The notes under the pieces: model-generated
Told to the model about the DNA's origin: nothing
The model's database searches: none
The model's input: the letters and a program-made list of their open reading frames with translations, nothing else
Made by a program: the position numbers and the translations under genes
Assembly (NCBI GenBank): GCA_017889745.1
Contig: JAGGAG010000003.1
Span: 1-40,090, forward strand
Direction of reading: 5' to 3'
Length of the DNA: 40,090 bases
Source of the DNA: Gemmatimonadota bacterium
Lineage (GTDB): Bacteria > Gemmatimonadota > Gemmatimonadetes > Gemmatimonadales > GWC2-71-9
In this document: in pieces, positions 1 through 8,167 of the stretch
Position numbering within the stretch: position 1 is the first letter of the stretch
Layout: every line of letters begins with the position of its first letter

Positions 1-867
1 GTTGCCGAACGTCTCGGTGCTGGACGGAAACGCGAACACGTCCGACGACGCATATGCGGTCGCGAGCTCGATGCCGTGCAGGTAGCCCAGCAGGTGAACC
101 CCCGGGATCCGCCGGGCACGGACGCTGTCGACCAACAGCCCCTCACCCACCATCACCAGCTGCGCATTGCCCCGCACTGGCTCGAGCTGCCGCCAGGCGT
201 CGAGCAGGATATCGAGGTTCTTTTCCGGTGCGATGCGCCCCACGAAGGTCACGAGCGTGTCAGTGGGCCCGATGCCGAACCGCGCGCGCCATGCGTCGGA
301 GCGGAACTTCGGGTGGAACTCCTCTGAGTTGACGCCGCGCGTCCAGATTCCGGTATGGTGCACGCCACGGGAATGGAGATGCGCCTCGTGCACGCGCGTC
401 GGACAGAGCACCTTGTGGGCGTGCCGGTAGAACCACCGCATGTAGGCCCAGCCCGGCCGTACCGCCGTGACGAGCCACCGGCCATACGGCCGGGCGTACG
501 CTTCGTAGTCGGTGTGTGAACTCGCGATGATGGGCAGGCCGAGCGCCTTCGAGGCACGGAGACCGGGGTACCCCATCGCGAACTCGGTCGCGAGGTGCAC
601 CACCTGCGGCTGGAACTCGCGCATGTCGGCGACGAGGTCGCGCACTTTCGGGAAGGCCCACTGGACGTCGGGCGCGAGGAAGAACGGCCGCCCCGGCGAG
701 CGATGCACCTCGGGCCGCTCCACCGCTCCTGGCGGCAACTCGTAGTGTGGCGAGTACACCCGCACCGCATGCCCCCGCGCATGCAGCGCATCGACCAGCC
801 GGCGGAGCGTCAGCGCGACGCCGCTCACCATGGGCCAGTAGATCTCGGAGTAGATCGCGATGCGCAT
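1..867 (-). CDS. GT4-family glycosyltransferase, 3' end cut by window
   Basis: A 289-codon open frame reads off the left edge, so the C-terminus is missing. The N-terminus MRIAIYSEIYWPMVSGVA is the GT-B donor-independent Rossmann start of family 4 glycosyltransferases, with the glycine-containing loop that binds acceptor and phosphate. A SSHTDYEAYARPYG segment near residue 135 resembles the MgtA/SqdX subgroup (mannosyl or sulfoquinovosyl transfer to lipids). FVGRIAPEKN near residue 208 opens the nucleotide-sugar-binding half, and the final residues FPSSTETFGN hold the first Glu of the EX7E motif. It is probably cytosolic, acting at the membrane face on a glycolipid or polysaccharide; the exact sugar cannot be read from sequence. 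The ATG at 867 was chosen because the family motif begins there, with GGAAG about 10 nt upstream. It is divergent from the secreted protein at 911. Confidence 0.9.
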   Translation of the reverse strand, partial: MRIAIYSEIYWPMVSGVALTLRRLVDALHARGHAVRVYSPHYELPPGAVERPEVHRSPGRPFFLAPDVQWAFPKVRDLVADMREFQPQVVHLATEFAMGYPGLRASKALGLPIIASSHTDYEAYARPYGRWLVTAVRPGWAYMRWFYRHAHKVLCPTRVHEAHLHSRGVHHTGIWTRGVNSEEFHPKFRSDAWRARFGIGPTDTLVTFVGRIAPEKNLDILLDAWRQLEPVRGNAQLVMVGEGLLVDSVRARRIPGVHLLGYLHGIELATAYASSDVFAFPSSTETFGN

Positions 868-910
868 ATGCACAAAGCTTCCACGGCGCCGGGTTACAAT
901 GCAAGGGCAC

Positions 911-1351
911 ATGAATCGCCTCGGCCTGTCCCTTGCGGTCACACTCCTTTACACCCCGCCGACGCTCCTGGCGCAGGGTGCGGCCCTGCCGTCGCCCCCT
1001 GAGGGCTTCCTCGGCTACACCTTCTGCCGCAACGGTGTGGCCGAGAGCTGGGTGAGGGCCGACATCATCGGCACCCCCCAGGCCGAGGAGGTGGTGGTGC
1101 ACGAGCAGGTGCACCGTGAGGAGGCAGCCCTCTTCCCCTCGTGCGAGGCCTGGGCCGCGAGCCTCAGCAGTGCGCGCAGGGTGATCGAGATGGAGATCCC
1201 CGCGTACTGCGCGCAGTGGCGGCTGGTGGTCGCTCGCGGCGTGGACGGCGATTCCCTGCAGCGTGAGTACTCGCTCCGGATATCGGCGCAGGCGGGAGCG
1301 ATGGAGAACCGGCTGGATGTGCTGGAGATGTTCCGGCGGGACTGTACCTAG
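911..1351 (+). CDS. Small secreted protein with HExxH motif
   Basis: 146 residues; I do not recognise the family. The first ~20 residues (MNRLGLSLAVTLLYTPPTLLAQG) form a signal peptide, so the product is exported. The mature part is about 125 residues and contains VVVHEQVHREEA near residues 60-71, an HExxH zinc-protease-like motif in the setting hydrophobic-x-H-E-x-x-H that is usual for real metallopeptidases. Four Cys residues (in CRNG, SCEA, YCAQ and the last CT) could form disulfides. The start at 911 keeps the signal peptide terminal; an upstream in-frame ATG at 860 would add a basic stretch overlapping the divergent gene's start. TACAAT at 895-900 is a good -10 hexamer only 10 nt before the ATG, implying a very short leader, but I see no clear -35. 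Codon use is normal. Confidence 0.7.
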   Translation: MNRLGLSLAVTLLYTPPTLLAQGAALPSPPEGFLGYTFCRNGVAESWVRADIIGTPQAEEVVVHEQVHREEAALFPSCEAWAASLSSARRVIEMEIPAYCAQWRLVVARGVDGDSLQREYSLRISAQAGAMENRLDVLEMFRRDCT

Positions 1352-1373
1352 CCGGGGCCCGCCAGCTGGCGTC

Positions 1374-2666
1374 CTACGTGAGCCGGATCCCGCCCGTGGC
1401 CCGGGTCAGCTTCTCGGCCGCGCCCGCCAGCGTGCTGGCCGAGGAGGAAATCTCCTCGGTGGAGGCGTTGAGCTGCTGCGCGGCGGCCGCGATTTCCTCC
1501 GCGGCCGCCGCGTAGTCTTCGGTTCCGGCCGAGACCTCCTTCATCCGGCCGGCGATCGTTTCGATCAGCCCGCGTACCTGGTCCGCCGAGGCCGAAATGC
1601 CCCGGGTCCACTGGTCGTTGGCGTCGGCATCGTTGGCCACCGTGAGGAGCCCGTCGGCCGCCGCGTGCGCGGCGTCGCGCGCCGCCATGCCCCCGCGACC
1701 GAGCCGAAGCAGCCGCTCCCGGGCCGTCTGCACCCGCTCGAGCACCATCTGCACCGTGTCGCTGGTACTGGTCGCCGCCTGCGCCGCCTGGGCCGCGAGC
1801 TTTCGCACTTCCTCGGCCACCACGCTGAATCCCTTGCCCTCATCGCCGGCACGCGCCGCCTCGATCGAGGCATTGAGGGCCAGCATGTGGGTTTGCTTCG
1901 CGATCGCCTTGGTCTGGGTGACGAACTTGCTGATCTCGCTCGACGCGAGCGCGAGCGCCTCGGCTTCGGCTGAGCCCTTGTCCACCTCTTCGGCGAGCCG
2001 CGCGAGTTCCGCTGTGCTCGCGTCGAGCCGGTCGCGATGGGAGCGCGCCGCCACCGCGAGCGCGGCGTTCCGGGTGGCGGCCTCGCCGGCCCCGCTGGCC
2101 AGCACCTTGGCGATCTCGAGGATCTTGCTGGCGTCCTCCGCCGCGGCGCGGACGATGATCGCCTGCTGCGCGGCCCGCTCGGTCAGGTCGCCGGTGGTGC
2201 CGGCCACCTCCTGCGTCGATGCCGTCATCTCCTCGGTGGAGGCCGCGATCTCCTGTGCCATGGCGGCCGCCTCGGCGGCGGTGCCGTGGATCGTCTCGAC
2301 CAGGAGTCGGAGCTGCCGCACCATCGCGAAGATGCTCTGGGTCAGCATGTCCTTGCCGTCATTGCGCGATTCCTGCTCGCTGATGGAGCGCAGGTCGCCC
2401 TGCGAGACGCGCATCGCGATGTTCGCCGCGCGTCCGGCCGGCTTCAGCACGTCGTTGATGAAGCGGCGAAGCAGGAGCCAGGTGACGACGAGGGCGCCGC
2501 CGGCCACCAGCAGCAGGCCTGACACCAGCGCCCGGGGGTTCAGCGCGACTCCCGACGCGCGCAGCAGCAGGACCGTCGCGACCAGGTGGAGCACCACGAT
2601 GACGCCGGCGCCCGAGAAGGCGGCGATGTAGAGGTTCCGGGTGAAGCGATGGCGGGCGTCGGCCAT
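1374..2666 (-). CDS. Methyl-accepting chemotaxis-type signalling protein
   Basis: 430 residues. Two membrane segments (about 12-34 and 47-67) are separated by only a dozen residues, so there is essentially no periplasmic ligand domain. They are followed by a HAMP-like linker (RRFINDVLKPAGRAANIAMRVSQGDLRS) and a long coiled-coil MCP signalling domain. The hairpin tip KQTHMLALNASIEAARAG with the adjoining GKGFSVVAEEVRKLA matches the CheA/CheW-contact region of chemoreceptors. A second run of Ala/Glu/Thr-rich heptads at the C-terminus would be the methylation helix. It should sit in the inner membrane and signal to a CheA kinase encoded elsewhere. With no sensory domain it may sense membrane or cytoplasmic state, or be an energy-taxis-like receptor (inference). 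It stands alone here with no che genes beside it. The start ATG at 2666 precedes the first membrane segment directly. Confidence 0.9.
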   Translation of the reverse strand: MADARHRFTRNLYIAAFSGAGVIVVLHLVATVLLLRASGVALNPRALVSGLLLVAGGALVVTWLLLRRFINDVLKPAGRAANIAMRVSQGDLRSISEQESRNDGKDMLTQSIFAMVRQLRLLVETIHGTAAEAAAMAQEIAASTEEMTASTQEVAGTTGDLTERAAQQAIIVRAAAEDASKILEIAKVLASGAGEAATRNAALAVAARSHRDRLDASTAELARLAEEVDKGSAEAEALALASSEISKFVTQTKAIAKQTHMLALNASIEAARAGDEGKGFSVVAEEVRKLAAQAAQAATSTSDTVQMVLERVQTARERLLRLGRGGMAARDAAHAAADGLLTVANDADANDQWTRGISASADQVRGLIETIAGRMKEVSAGTEDYAAAAEEIAAAAQQLNASTEEISSSASTLAGAAEKLTRATGGIRLT

Positions 2667-2889
2667 GGTCGGGTGTCGGTGGTCCGGGATGGAGGTGCAG
2701 GGAAGCTACTGATCGTGACGCGGCGGGGACAGGCGGGGCCTTCACGCGCCAATACACTCCCGGTTCACAGCGAGCCGGGAGGTGTGAGGTCCACTTCGGG
2801 CGCAGGGCCGAGGGCCAGCGCACTGGATGGAACTCAGCGCGACTGCCGTGACGTCGCAGGCTCTCCAGAGGCGGGGCTCGGGATCGCGC

Positions 2890-3438
2890 TCAGCCCCGGC
2901 CCCGCGGAATGATCAATTCGCGGACCACCGCCAGCAGCAGCGAGGTCGGTCCCAGCAGCCTCGACAATCGGTGACTCCATCCGCCGCCCGCCCCTACCAC
3001 ACTCGAAAGCTGATCACGGAGCGGTTCGACTATAGGGTCCGCCGGGGCGGCCGCATGATGCCTGTCGCCAGGTCCTCGGTGCGTGTCTGGATGGCGCGGT
3101 GTCCCTGTCGACAACGCACGGTCGAGCAACTGCTGAAGGGTGTGCTCACGGAGGAACGGCGCGCCTGCCGGAAATGGTGCGGTGGTCACCGAAACCTCGA
3201 GGCTGTCGAACCGCAGGCGCCGTCCCGGGAGCACGGCCGCGTTGGGCCAGAGCGCGCGCGCAGGCGGGGCCGGCTCGACATAGACCAGCCAGGAGGTGCC
3301 GGAACCGTCGGTAAACGTCACGGAATGGGTCAACGGGTTGCCCCTGGCGAATGGCGGCTTCACCGGCGCGGGCACGGGGTCGGCGGGAAGTACGCGGGAC
3401 GCGCTGCGCTTGTTCGTCTTGGTGGTTCGAGTCTTCAT
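2890..3438 (-). CDS. Conserved-looking protein of unknown function
   Basis: 182 residues, unrecognised. A basic Thr/Lys/Arg N-terminus is followed by a compact region (about 35-115) with beta-like segments HSVTFTDGSGTSWLVYVEP, RRLRFDSLEVSVTTAPFP and LREHTLQQLLDRAL, which looks like a folded domain. The C-terminal ~65 residues are Pro/His/Gly-rich, ending in a short hydrophobic stretch (GPTSLLLAVVRELII). No signal peptide is obvious. The opposite strand also has long open frames here (2827-3459), but they lack any protein-like pattern; this minus frame is preferred for its alternating hydrophobic segments. The leader contains a perfect CAATC-AGG-GATTG inverted repeat ending about 10 nt before the ATG. 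The neighbouring 2667-2889 gap holds no gene I can support. The call is moderate. Confidence 0.55.
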   Translation of the reverse strand: MKTRTTKTNKRSASRVLPADPVPAPVKPPFARGNPLTHSVTFTDGSGTSWLVYVEPAPPARALWPNAAVLPGRRLRFDSLEVSVTTAPFPAGAPFLREHTLQQLLDRALSTGTPRHPDTHRGPGDRHHAAAPADPIVEPLRDQLSSVVGAGGGWSHRLSRLLGPTSLLLAVVRELIIPRGRG

Positions 3439-3478
3439 GTCACGACAATCCCTGATTGAGCGAAGGAAGGAGGTGATG

Positions 3479-3538
3479 ATGTACCGCTCACATCCGGCGC
3501 CCGCAAGTGCGGGAATCTCGACATGCTGGCATTCGTGA
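3479..3538 (+). CDS. Possible 19-codon ORF behind a consensus Shine-Dalgarno
   Basis: AAGGAGGTGAT (3467-3477), the full complement of a typical 16S rRNA 3' end, abuts two consecutive ATGs (3476 and 3479). The frame runs 19 sense codons to TGA at 3536 and encloses a CCCGC-AAGT-GCGGG hairpin. It lies upstream of leuS but has no Leu codons, so it is not a leucine attenuator peptide. The strong SD is the only evidence for translation. On the opposite strand the same bases form an anti-SD-like stretch in the leader of the unknown gene at 3438. Confidence 0.3.
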   Translation: MYRSHPAPASAGISTCWHS

Positions 3539-3673
3539 TTGTGATCACAGGGCGGTGCCTCGATCCTCGGGCGCCGCAGCCCGGCGCGTCACCGGCACCC
3601 GACCCGGTTCTGGCGAGGCAGTCCGCGGCCCTGGGTGGCCCCCGGGAGAGCCGAAAAGCCCCAGCCGGCGTGG

Positions 3674-3701
3674 TTGGCGCTAACCTCCCATGGTCTATAG
3701 A
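3674..3701 (+). promoter_or_regulatory. Candidate leuS promoter
   Basis: TTGGCG (3674-3679), 16 nt, TATAGA (3696-3701). This predicts initiation around 3708, only a few bases before the ATG at 3714. An in-frame ATG at 3690 would lie inside the promoter, which supports the 3714 start for leuS. Confidence 0.45.
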
Positions 3702-3713
3702 TTTGCGGGTCCT

Positions 3714-6206
3714 ATGAACCCCAGCGACAGCACCTCCGCTCCCGCCGCAATCCAACCCGATGGCCACGACGGCTACCGGCCGGACCTGGTCGAGGCCAAG
3801 TGGCAGGCCCGGTGGGCGGAGCGTCACACCAACGAGCCCGACCTCGACGGCGCCGCGCGGCCGTTCTACAACCTCATGATGTTCCCCTATCCGTCGGCCG
3901 AAGGCTTGCACGTGGGGAACATGTTCGCCTTCACCGGCAGCGACGTCTTCGGCCGGTTCCAGCGGCTGCGCGGCTTCGACGTCTTCGAGCCCATCGGTTA
4001 CGACGCCTTCGGTATTCATAGCGAGAACTACGCGATCAAGCTGGGCATCAACCCCGCCGAGCTGATCCCGCGCAACATTGCGAACTTCCGGCGGCAGCTC
4101 ACCCGAGTGGGCGGCATGTTCGACTGGCGCCACGAACTGTCCACCACCGAGCCCAGCTACTACAAGTGGACCCAGTGGCTCTTCCTGCAGCTGTTCAAGG
4201 CGGGGAAGGCCTACAAGAAGAAGGCGGCGGTCAACTGGTGCCCCAACGACAAGACCGTGCTCGCCAACGAGCAGGTGCTCAATGGTCATTGTGAGCGCTG
4301 CGGCGCCGCGGTCGAGCAGCGCTTCCTGGAGCAGTGGTTCTTCCGCATCACCGACTACGCGGAGCGCCTGCTCGACAATCTCGACGACAAGTCCAAGATG
4401 GACTGGTCGGACACGACCACGACGGCGCAGCGCAACTGGATCGGACGCTCCGAGGGCGCCGAGCTGACTTTCGAGGTGGACTGGGATCCGGATGACACGA
4501 TCACCGTGTTCACCACCCGGCCCGACACCGTGTTCGGCGCGACCTTCCTGGTGCTGGCCCCGGAGCATCCCCTGGTGGAGCAGCTCACTACCAGCGATCA
4601 GCGGCACGCGGTGGAGGCCTATCGCAAGGCGGCGGCGGCGAAGGATCTCGTCTCCCGCAAGGTCGGCGAGAAGGAGAAGTCCGGCGTCTTCACCGGCACG
4701 TACGCGATCAACCCCGCGTCCGAAGAGCGCATTCCCGTCTGGATCGCCGACTACGTCCTGATGGACTACGGCACCGGCGCCATCATGGCGGTGCCGGCGC
4801 ACGACGAGCGCGACTTCGAGTTCGCGACGAAGTACGGCCTCGGCATCGAGCGCGTCATCGCGGCCCCGGGCGACGACGCGGGCGCCCCGCTCGCGCAGGC
4901 CTATGTGGAGACGACCGGCGCGACGCTGGTCAATTCCGGCGAGTTCGACGGGATGGCGCCCGACAAGGCGAAGCGCGCCATTACCGACTGGCTGGCGAAG
5001 CAGGGACTCGCCACAGTCCGCGTCCAGTACCGGCTCTACGACTGGTGCATCTCACGGCAGCGCTACTGGGGGCCGCCGATCCCGATCATCTACTGCGATG
5101 ATTGCGGCCCGGTGCCCGTGCCCGAGAAGGACCTGCCGGTGATCCTCCCGGCCATCGACGATTTCCGGCCCGACGACACCGGCATCTCGCCGCTGGCGCG
5201 GCACGAGGAGTGGTACTTCGTGCCGTGCCCGACCTGCCGCAAGCGCGCCCGCCGCGAAACGGATGTCTCCGACACCTTCCTCGACTCGGCCTGGTATTAC
5301 CTGCGGTATCCGAGCAGCGAGCTCGATGACCGGCCGTTCGACAGGGCGCGCACCGCGAAGTGGTGCCCGGTGTCGACCTACATCGGCGGGAACGAGCACG
5401 CGGTCCTCCACCTGCTGTACTCGCGCTTCCTGGCGATGGTGCTGCAGGAACTGGGGCACGTCGCCTTCGAGGAGCCGTTCCGGAAGTTCCGGGCACACGG
5501 CCTCATCGTGAAGGACGGCGCCAAGATGTCCAAGTCCAAGGGAAACGTGGTGATCCCGGACGAGTACATCGACCGCTGGGGAGCCGACAGCTTCCGGATG
5601 TACCTGATGTTCCTCGGTCCCTTCCAGGAGGGCGGCGATTTCCGCGATGCCGGCATCAACGGCATCCGCCGCTTTCTCGACAAGGTCTGGCACCTGGTGG
5701 GGCAGAGCCTGGCCGAGGGCGAACGGGGCGGGGAGGTATTGCGCCCGGTGCTGGCCAAGTGGCACCGCACCAAGAAGAAGGTCACCGACGACGTCGAGAG
5801 CCTGGGCTACAACACGGCCATCGCGGCGATGATGGAGATGCTCAACACGATCCGCGAGAGCAGTTGCTGCGAGCATGAACTGGTGGAGGAGTTCGTGGTG
5901 ATGCTGGCTCCCTTCGCGCCTCACTTCGCGGAGGAATGCTGGGAGCGGCTGGGGCACGGCACGTCGGTGTTCGACGCGCGCTGGCCCGGGTACGATCCCG
6001 CGCTCCTGGTGGATGACACCGCAGAAGTGGCAGTGCAGGTGGGCGGCAAGACCCGCGGCCGCGTGACTGTGGCGCGCAACGCCGCCGAAGCAGTGGTCGT
6101 CGAGGCAGCGCGCGCCGAGCCGCGGATCGCCAAGTTCCTCGACGGCAAGTCGGTGCAGAAGGTAGTCTACGTGCCGAACCGGCTCCTCAACCTGGTCGTG
6201 GGCTGA
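3714..6206 (+). CDS. leuS: Leucyl-tRNA synthetase
   Basis: 830 residues from ATG 3714 (838 from ATG 3690). A class I synthetase charging tRNA-Leu in the cytosol. The HIGH-equivalent HVGN sits at about 66-69 after FPYPSAEGL, and KMSKS at 604-608 (AKMSKSKGNVV). Between them are the CP1 editing domain with its TTRPDTVFGATF threonine-rich motif and GTGAIMAVPAHDERD, the typical IPIIYCDDCG zinc-type loop and DSAWYYLRYP. The anticodon-binding helical domain and the C-terminal VQVGGKTRGRV tRNA-contact domain are complete. Length is close to the bacterial norm (about 860 in E. coli). The start is set by the promoter placement and by GYRPDLVEAKWQARW following soon after. VKOR follows after 2 nt, so the two are probably cotranscribed. 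Confidence 0.98.
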   Translation: MNPSDSTSAPAAIQPDGHDGYRPDLVEAKWQARWAERHTNEPDLDGAARPFYNLMMFPYPSAEGLHVGNMFAFTGSDVFGRFQRLRGFDVFEPIGYDAFGIHSENYAIKLGINPAELIPRNIANFRRQLTRVGGMFDWRHELSTTEPSYYKWTQWLFLQLFKAGKAYKKKAAVNWCPNDKTVLANEQVLNGHCERCGAAVEQRFLEQWFFRITDYAERLLDNLDDKSKMDWSDTTTTAQRNWIGRSEGAELTFEVDWDPDDTITVFTTRPDTVFGATFLVLAPEHPLVEQLTTSDQRHAVEAYRKAAAAKDLVSRKVGEKEKSGVFTGTYAINPASEERIPVWIADYVLMDYGTGAIMAVPAHDERDFEFATKYGLGIERVIAAPGDDAGAPLAQAYVETTGATLVNSGEFDGMAPDKAKRAITDWLAKQGLATVRVQYRLYDWCISRQRYWGPPIPIIYCDDCGPVPVPEKDLPVILPAIDDFRPDDTGISPLARHEEWYFVPCPTCRKRARRETDVSDTFLDSAWYYLRYPSSELDDRPFDRARTAKWCPVSTYIGGNEHAVLHLLYSRFLAMVLQELGHVAFEEPFRKFRAHGLIVKDGAKMSKSKGNVVIPDEYIDRWGADSFRMYLMFLGPFQEGGDFRDAGINGIRRFLDKVWHLVGQSLAEGERGGEVLRPVLAKWHRTKKKVTDDVESLGYNTAIAAMMEMLNTIRESSCCEHELVEEFVVMLAPFAPHFAEECWERLGHGTSVFDARWPGYDPALLVDDTAEVAVQVGGKTRGRVTVARNAAEAVVVEAARAEPRIAKFLDGKSVQKVVYVPNRLLNLVVG

Positions 6207-6208
6207 GG

Positions 6209-6679
6209 ATGTGGTATCGCATGGTCATCGCGCTGCTGGCGCTCGTCAACTCCCTCGTGGCGACGTACCTCTACCTGTGGAAGACCGGGCGCGCGGGTAC
6301 CCTGGCCTGCACCGGGAGCGGCGGTTGCGCCATCGCACAGTTCAGCCCCTACGGCTGGTTCCTGGGCGTGGACGTGGCACTCATCGGTGCCGTTGGCTAC
6401 GCCGTGCTGCTTCTGGTAGCACTGGTAAGCATCCAGCCGCGGCACCTGGAAAGCCGGCGCGTGAGCGTGGCGCTACTGGCGCTTATCGCCCCCGCCTTCC
6501 TGTTCACGGTGCGGCTCAAGTACGGTGAATGGGTCGTGCTGAAGGTGTTCTGCCCCTGGTGCTTCATCTCGACCGTGTCGATCACCACCTGCCTCATCCT
6601 CGCCTGGCTCGACTGGCGGCGGACGGCTCGGGTCGCACCAGCCCCGGAGGAATCGGCACGGATGCCGCTCGCGGCATAA
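6209..6679 (+). CDS. VKOR-family thiol oxidoreductase (membrane)
   Basis: 156 residues with four predicted membrane helices (about 6-24, 53-73, 87-103, 112-133). Bacterial vitamin K epoxide reductase homologues reoxidise a DsbA-like periplasmic thiol oxidase and pass electrons to quinone. The active-site pair is CPWC (C115, C118) at the start of the fourth helix, and the loop pair C34/C40 (CTGSGGC) lies in the periplasmic loop before the FSPYGWFLGVDVALIGAVGYA segment typical of the family. There is no fused thioredoxin domain. The start codon lies 2 nt after the leuS stop with GAGG just upstream, so translation is likely coupled. There is no functional link to leuS beyond shared transcription. 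It converges on moeB with a 22-nt gap. Confidence 0.88.
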   Translation: MWYRMVIALLALVNSLVATYLYLWKTGRAGTLACTGSGGCAIAQFSPYGWFLGVDVALIGAVGYAVLLLVALVSIQPRHLESRRVSVALLALIAPAFLFTVRLKYGEWVVLKVFCPWCFISTVSITTCLILAWLDWRRTARVAPAPEESARMPLAA

Positions 6680-6701
6680 CCGCTGGCGGTGGGCCGCAGG
6701 C

Positions 6702-7874
6702 TTAATACGTCGGCACGCCCGGGTCCACGTCCTTGCTCCACCGCAAGATGCCGCCAGTGAGGTTCGACACCTTCCGAAAGCCGGCCGCGCGCAGCTGCGA
6801 CGCCGCGCGCAGGCTGCGCACGCCGCCCTTGCAGTAGACTACGATCTCCCGCGCGCTGTCGAGCGAGCCGAGTGTGGCTGGCAGCGTTGCCAGCGGCACC
6901 AGCCGTGCGCCCGGCAGCCGCGCGATGGCCCATTCCTGCGGTTCGCGCACGTCGATCAGGTCGAAATCGTCGCCGCGCCCGATGCGCGCGGCCAGCTGCT
7001 GCGGTGTCAGCTCGGGAATGGTCGCATCCACGCTGTCGTCCTCGTCGTTCAGCCCGCAGAACTGTTCGTAGTCGATCAGTGACTGTATCTCCCTGGTGCC
7101 GCACGCCGGACAGAGCGGGTCGCGCGCCAGCCTGAGCGTCCGGAACTGCATGCGCAGCGCGTCCACCAGCAGCAGCCGACCGATCAGCGGTTCGCCGATG
7201 CCGGTGAGCAGCTTGATCGCCTCCGTGGCCTGGATCACGCCGATGAGGCCGGGCAGCACGCCCAGTACGCCGCCTTCCGCGCAGCTCGGCACCATTCCCG
7301 GGGGCGGGGGCTCCCGAAAGAGGCAGCGGTAGCAGGGTCCGCTGTCGGTGGCGAGCACCGAGGCCTGTCCCTCGAACCGGAAGATGCTGCCATAGACATT
7401 CGGTTTCCCCAGAAGCACGCAGGCGTCGTTGACCAGATATCGCGTGGGGAAGTTGTCGGTCCCGTCGATGACGAGGTCGTACTCCCGTGCGATGTCGAGA
7501 GCGTTGGCCGAGGTGAACCGCGCCTCGTATGACTGCACCTCCACATGCGGGTTGAGCCCCTCGATCCGGTCACGCGCCGAGGCGAGCTTCGGGCGGCCCA
7601 CGTCGGCGGTGCTGTGGATGACCTGCCGCTGCAGGTTGGTCGCGTCGACCACGTCGAAGTCGACGATGCCGAGCCGGCCCACGCCCGCGGCGGCGAGGTA
7701 CAGGCCAAGCGGCGAGCCCAGGCCGCCTGCCCCCACGATGAGCACGCTCGAGCCCTTGAGCCGGCGCTGCGCGTCGAGGCCGAACTCCGGCAGGATCAGG
7801 TGCCGGCTGTAGCGGAGGATCTCGTCGTTGCCCAGCTCGGGCAGCGTTTCCGCGGCGATCGATGTTGCAGTCAT
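6702..7874 (-). CDS. moeB: MoeB/ThiF-type E1-like adenylyltransferase fused to rhodanese
   Basis: 390 residues in two domains. Residues 1-265 are an E1-like enzyme: ATP-binding GAGGLGS (48-54), VDFDVVDATNLQRQ, DGTDNFPTRYLVND, and zinc ligands C181/C184 (CYRC) and C255/C258 (CPAC). Residues ~285-390 are a rhodanese domain with catalytic C348 in VYCKGGVRS. The architecture matches MoeZ/MOCS3-type proteins, which adenylate the C-terminal Gly of a MoaD/ThiS-like carrier and then load it with persulfide sulfur. The carrier gene lies just upstream with a 4-nt gap and ends in Gly-Gly, and thrC precedes that, so one transcript supplies enzyme, carrier and activator. No moaE or other molybdopterin genes are nearby, so the target pathway is open (amino-acid sulfhydrylation or molybdopterin). 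Confidence 0.93.
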   Translation of the reverse strand: MTATSIAAETLPELGNDEILRYSRHLILPEFGLDAQRRLKGSSVLIVGAGGLGSPLGLYLAAAGVGRLGIVDFDVVDATNLQRQVIHSTADVGRPKLASARDRIEGLNPHVEVQSYEARFTSANALDIAREYDLVIDGTDNFPTRYLVNDACVLLGKPNVYGSIFRFEGQASVLATDSGPCYRCLFREPPPPGMVPSCAEGGVLGVLPGLIGVIQATEAIKLLTGIGEPLIGRLLLVDALRMQFRTLRLARDPLCPACGTREIQSLIDYEQFCGLNDEDDSVDATIPELTPQQLAARIGRGDDFDLIDVREPQEWAIARLPGARLVPLATLPATLGSLDSAREIVVYCKGGVRSLRAASQLRAAGFRKVSNLTGGILRWSKDVDPGVPTY

Positions 7875-7878
7875 GAGT

Positions 7879-8154
7879 TCATCCCCCGGCGATGGCGGGC
7901 ACGATGATCAGCTCGTCACCGTCCCGCACCACGGTGGCGAAGCCACCGGTGAAGCGAATGTCCTCGTCGTTCAGGTAGAACGTCACGAAGGAATACGGGT
8001 TGCCCTGCTCGTCGCGCAGGCGAGGGCCAAGCTGGGGAAAACGACCGGCGACATCGGACACCACGTCGCCCACCGTGGCGCCGCTGGCCTCAATGGTGCG
8101 GGCGCCGTCCGTGAGGCGGGTCAGGACGGCCGGCAGGGACAGCGTGACTGACAT
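7879..8154 (-). CDS. MoaD/ThiS-family ubiquitin-like sulfur carrier
   Basis: 91 residues with the beta-grasp pattern: MSVTLSLPAVL, a helix around ASGATVGDVVSDVAGRFP, SFVTFYLNDEDI, then GDELIIVPAIAGG at the very end. The terminal Gly-Gly is the thiocarboxylate-forming tail adenylated by MoeB-type enzymes. The Shine-Dalgarno GAGGAGG ends about 8 nt before ATG 8154 and directly follows the thrC stop, which fixes the start; a longer in-frame extension to 8256 lies inside thrC and is rejected. Context (thrC upstream by 13 nt, MoeB-rhodanese downstream by 4 nt) suggests delivery of sulfur within amino-acid metabolism, by analogy with CysO/CysM in mycobacteria and HcyS in homocysteine synthesis. That role is inference. 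Molybdopterin synthase small subunit is the alternative. Confidence 0.88.
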   Translation of the reverse strand: MSVTLSLPAVLTRLTDGARTIEASGATVGDVVSDVAGRFPQLGPRLRDEQGNPYSFVTFYLNDEDIRFTGGFATVVRDGDELIIVPAIAGG

Positions 8155-8167
8155 GATGGAACCCTCC

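Noticed and set aside
3540..3549. TGTGATCACA as a CRP site.
   Set aside because: The half-sites abut, whereas CRP needs a 6-bp spacer; a 10-bp palindrome can arise by chance.
3439..3713. A leucine attenuator or T-box in front of leuS.
   Set aside because: The short ORF has no Leu codons, no T-box sequence is seen, and the predicted transcription start lies just before leuS.
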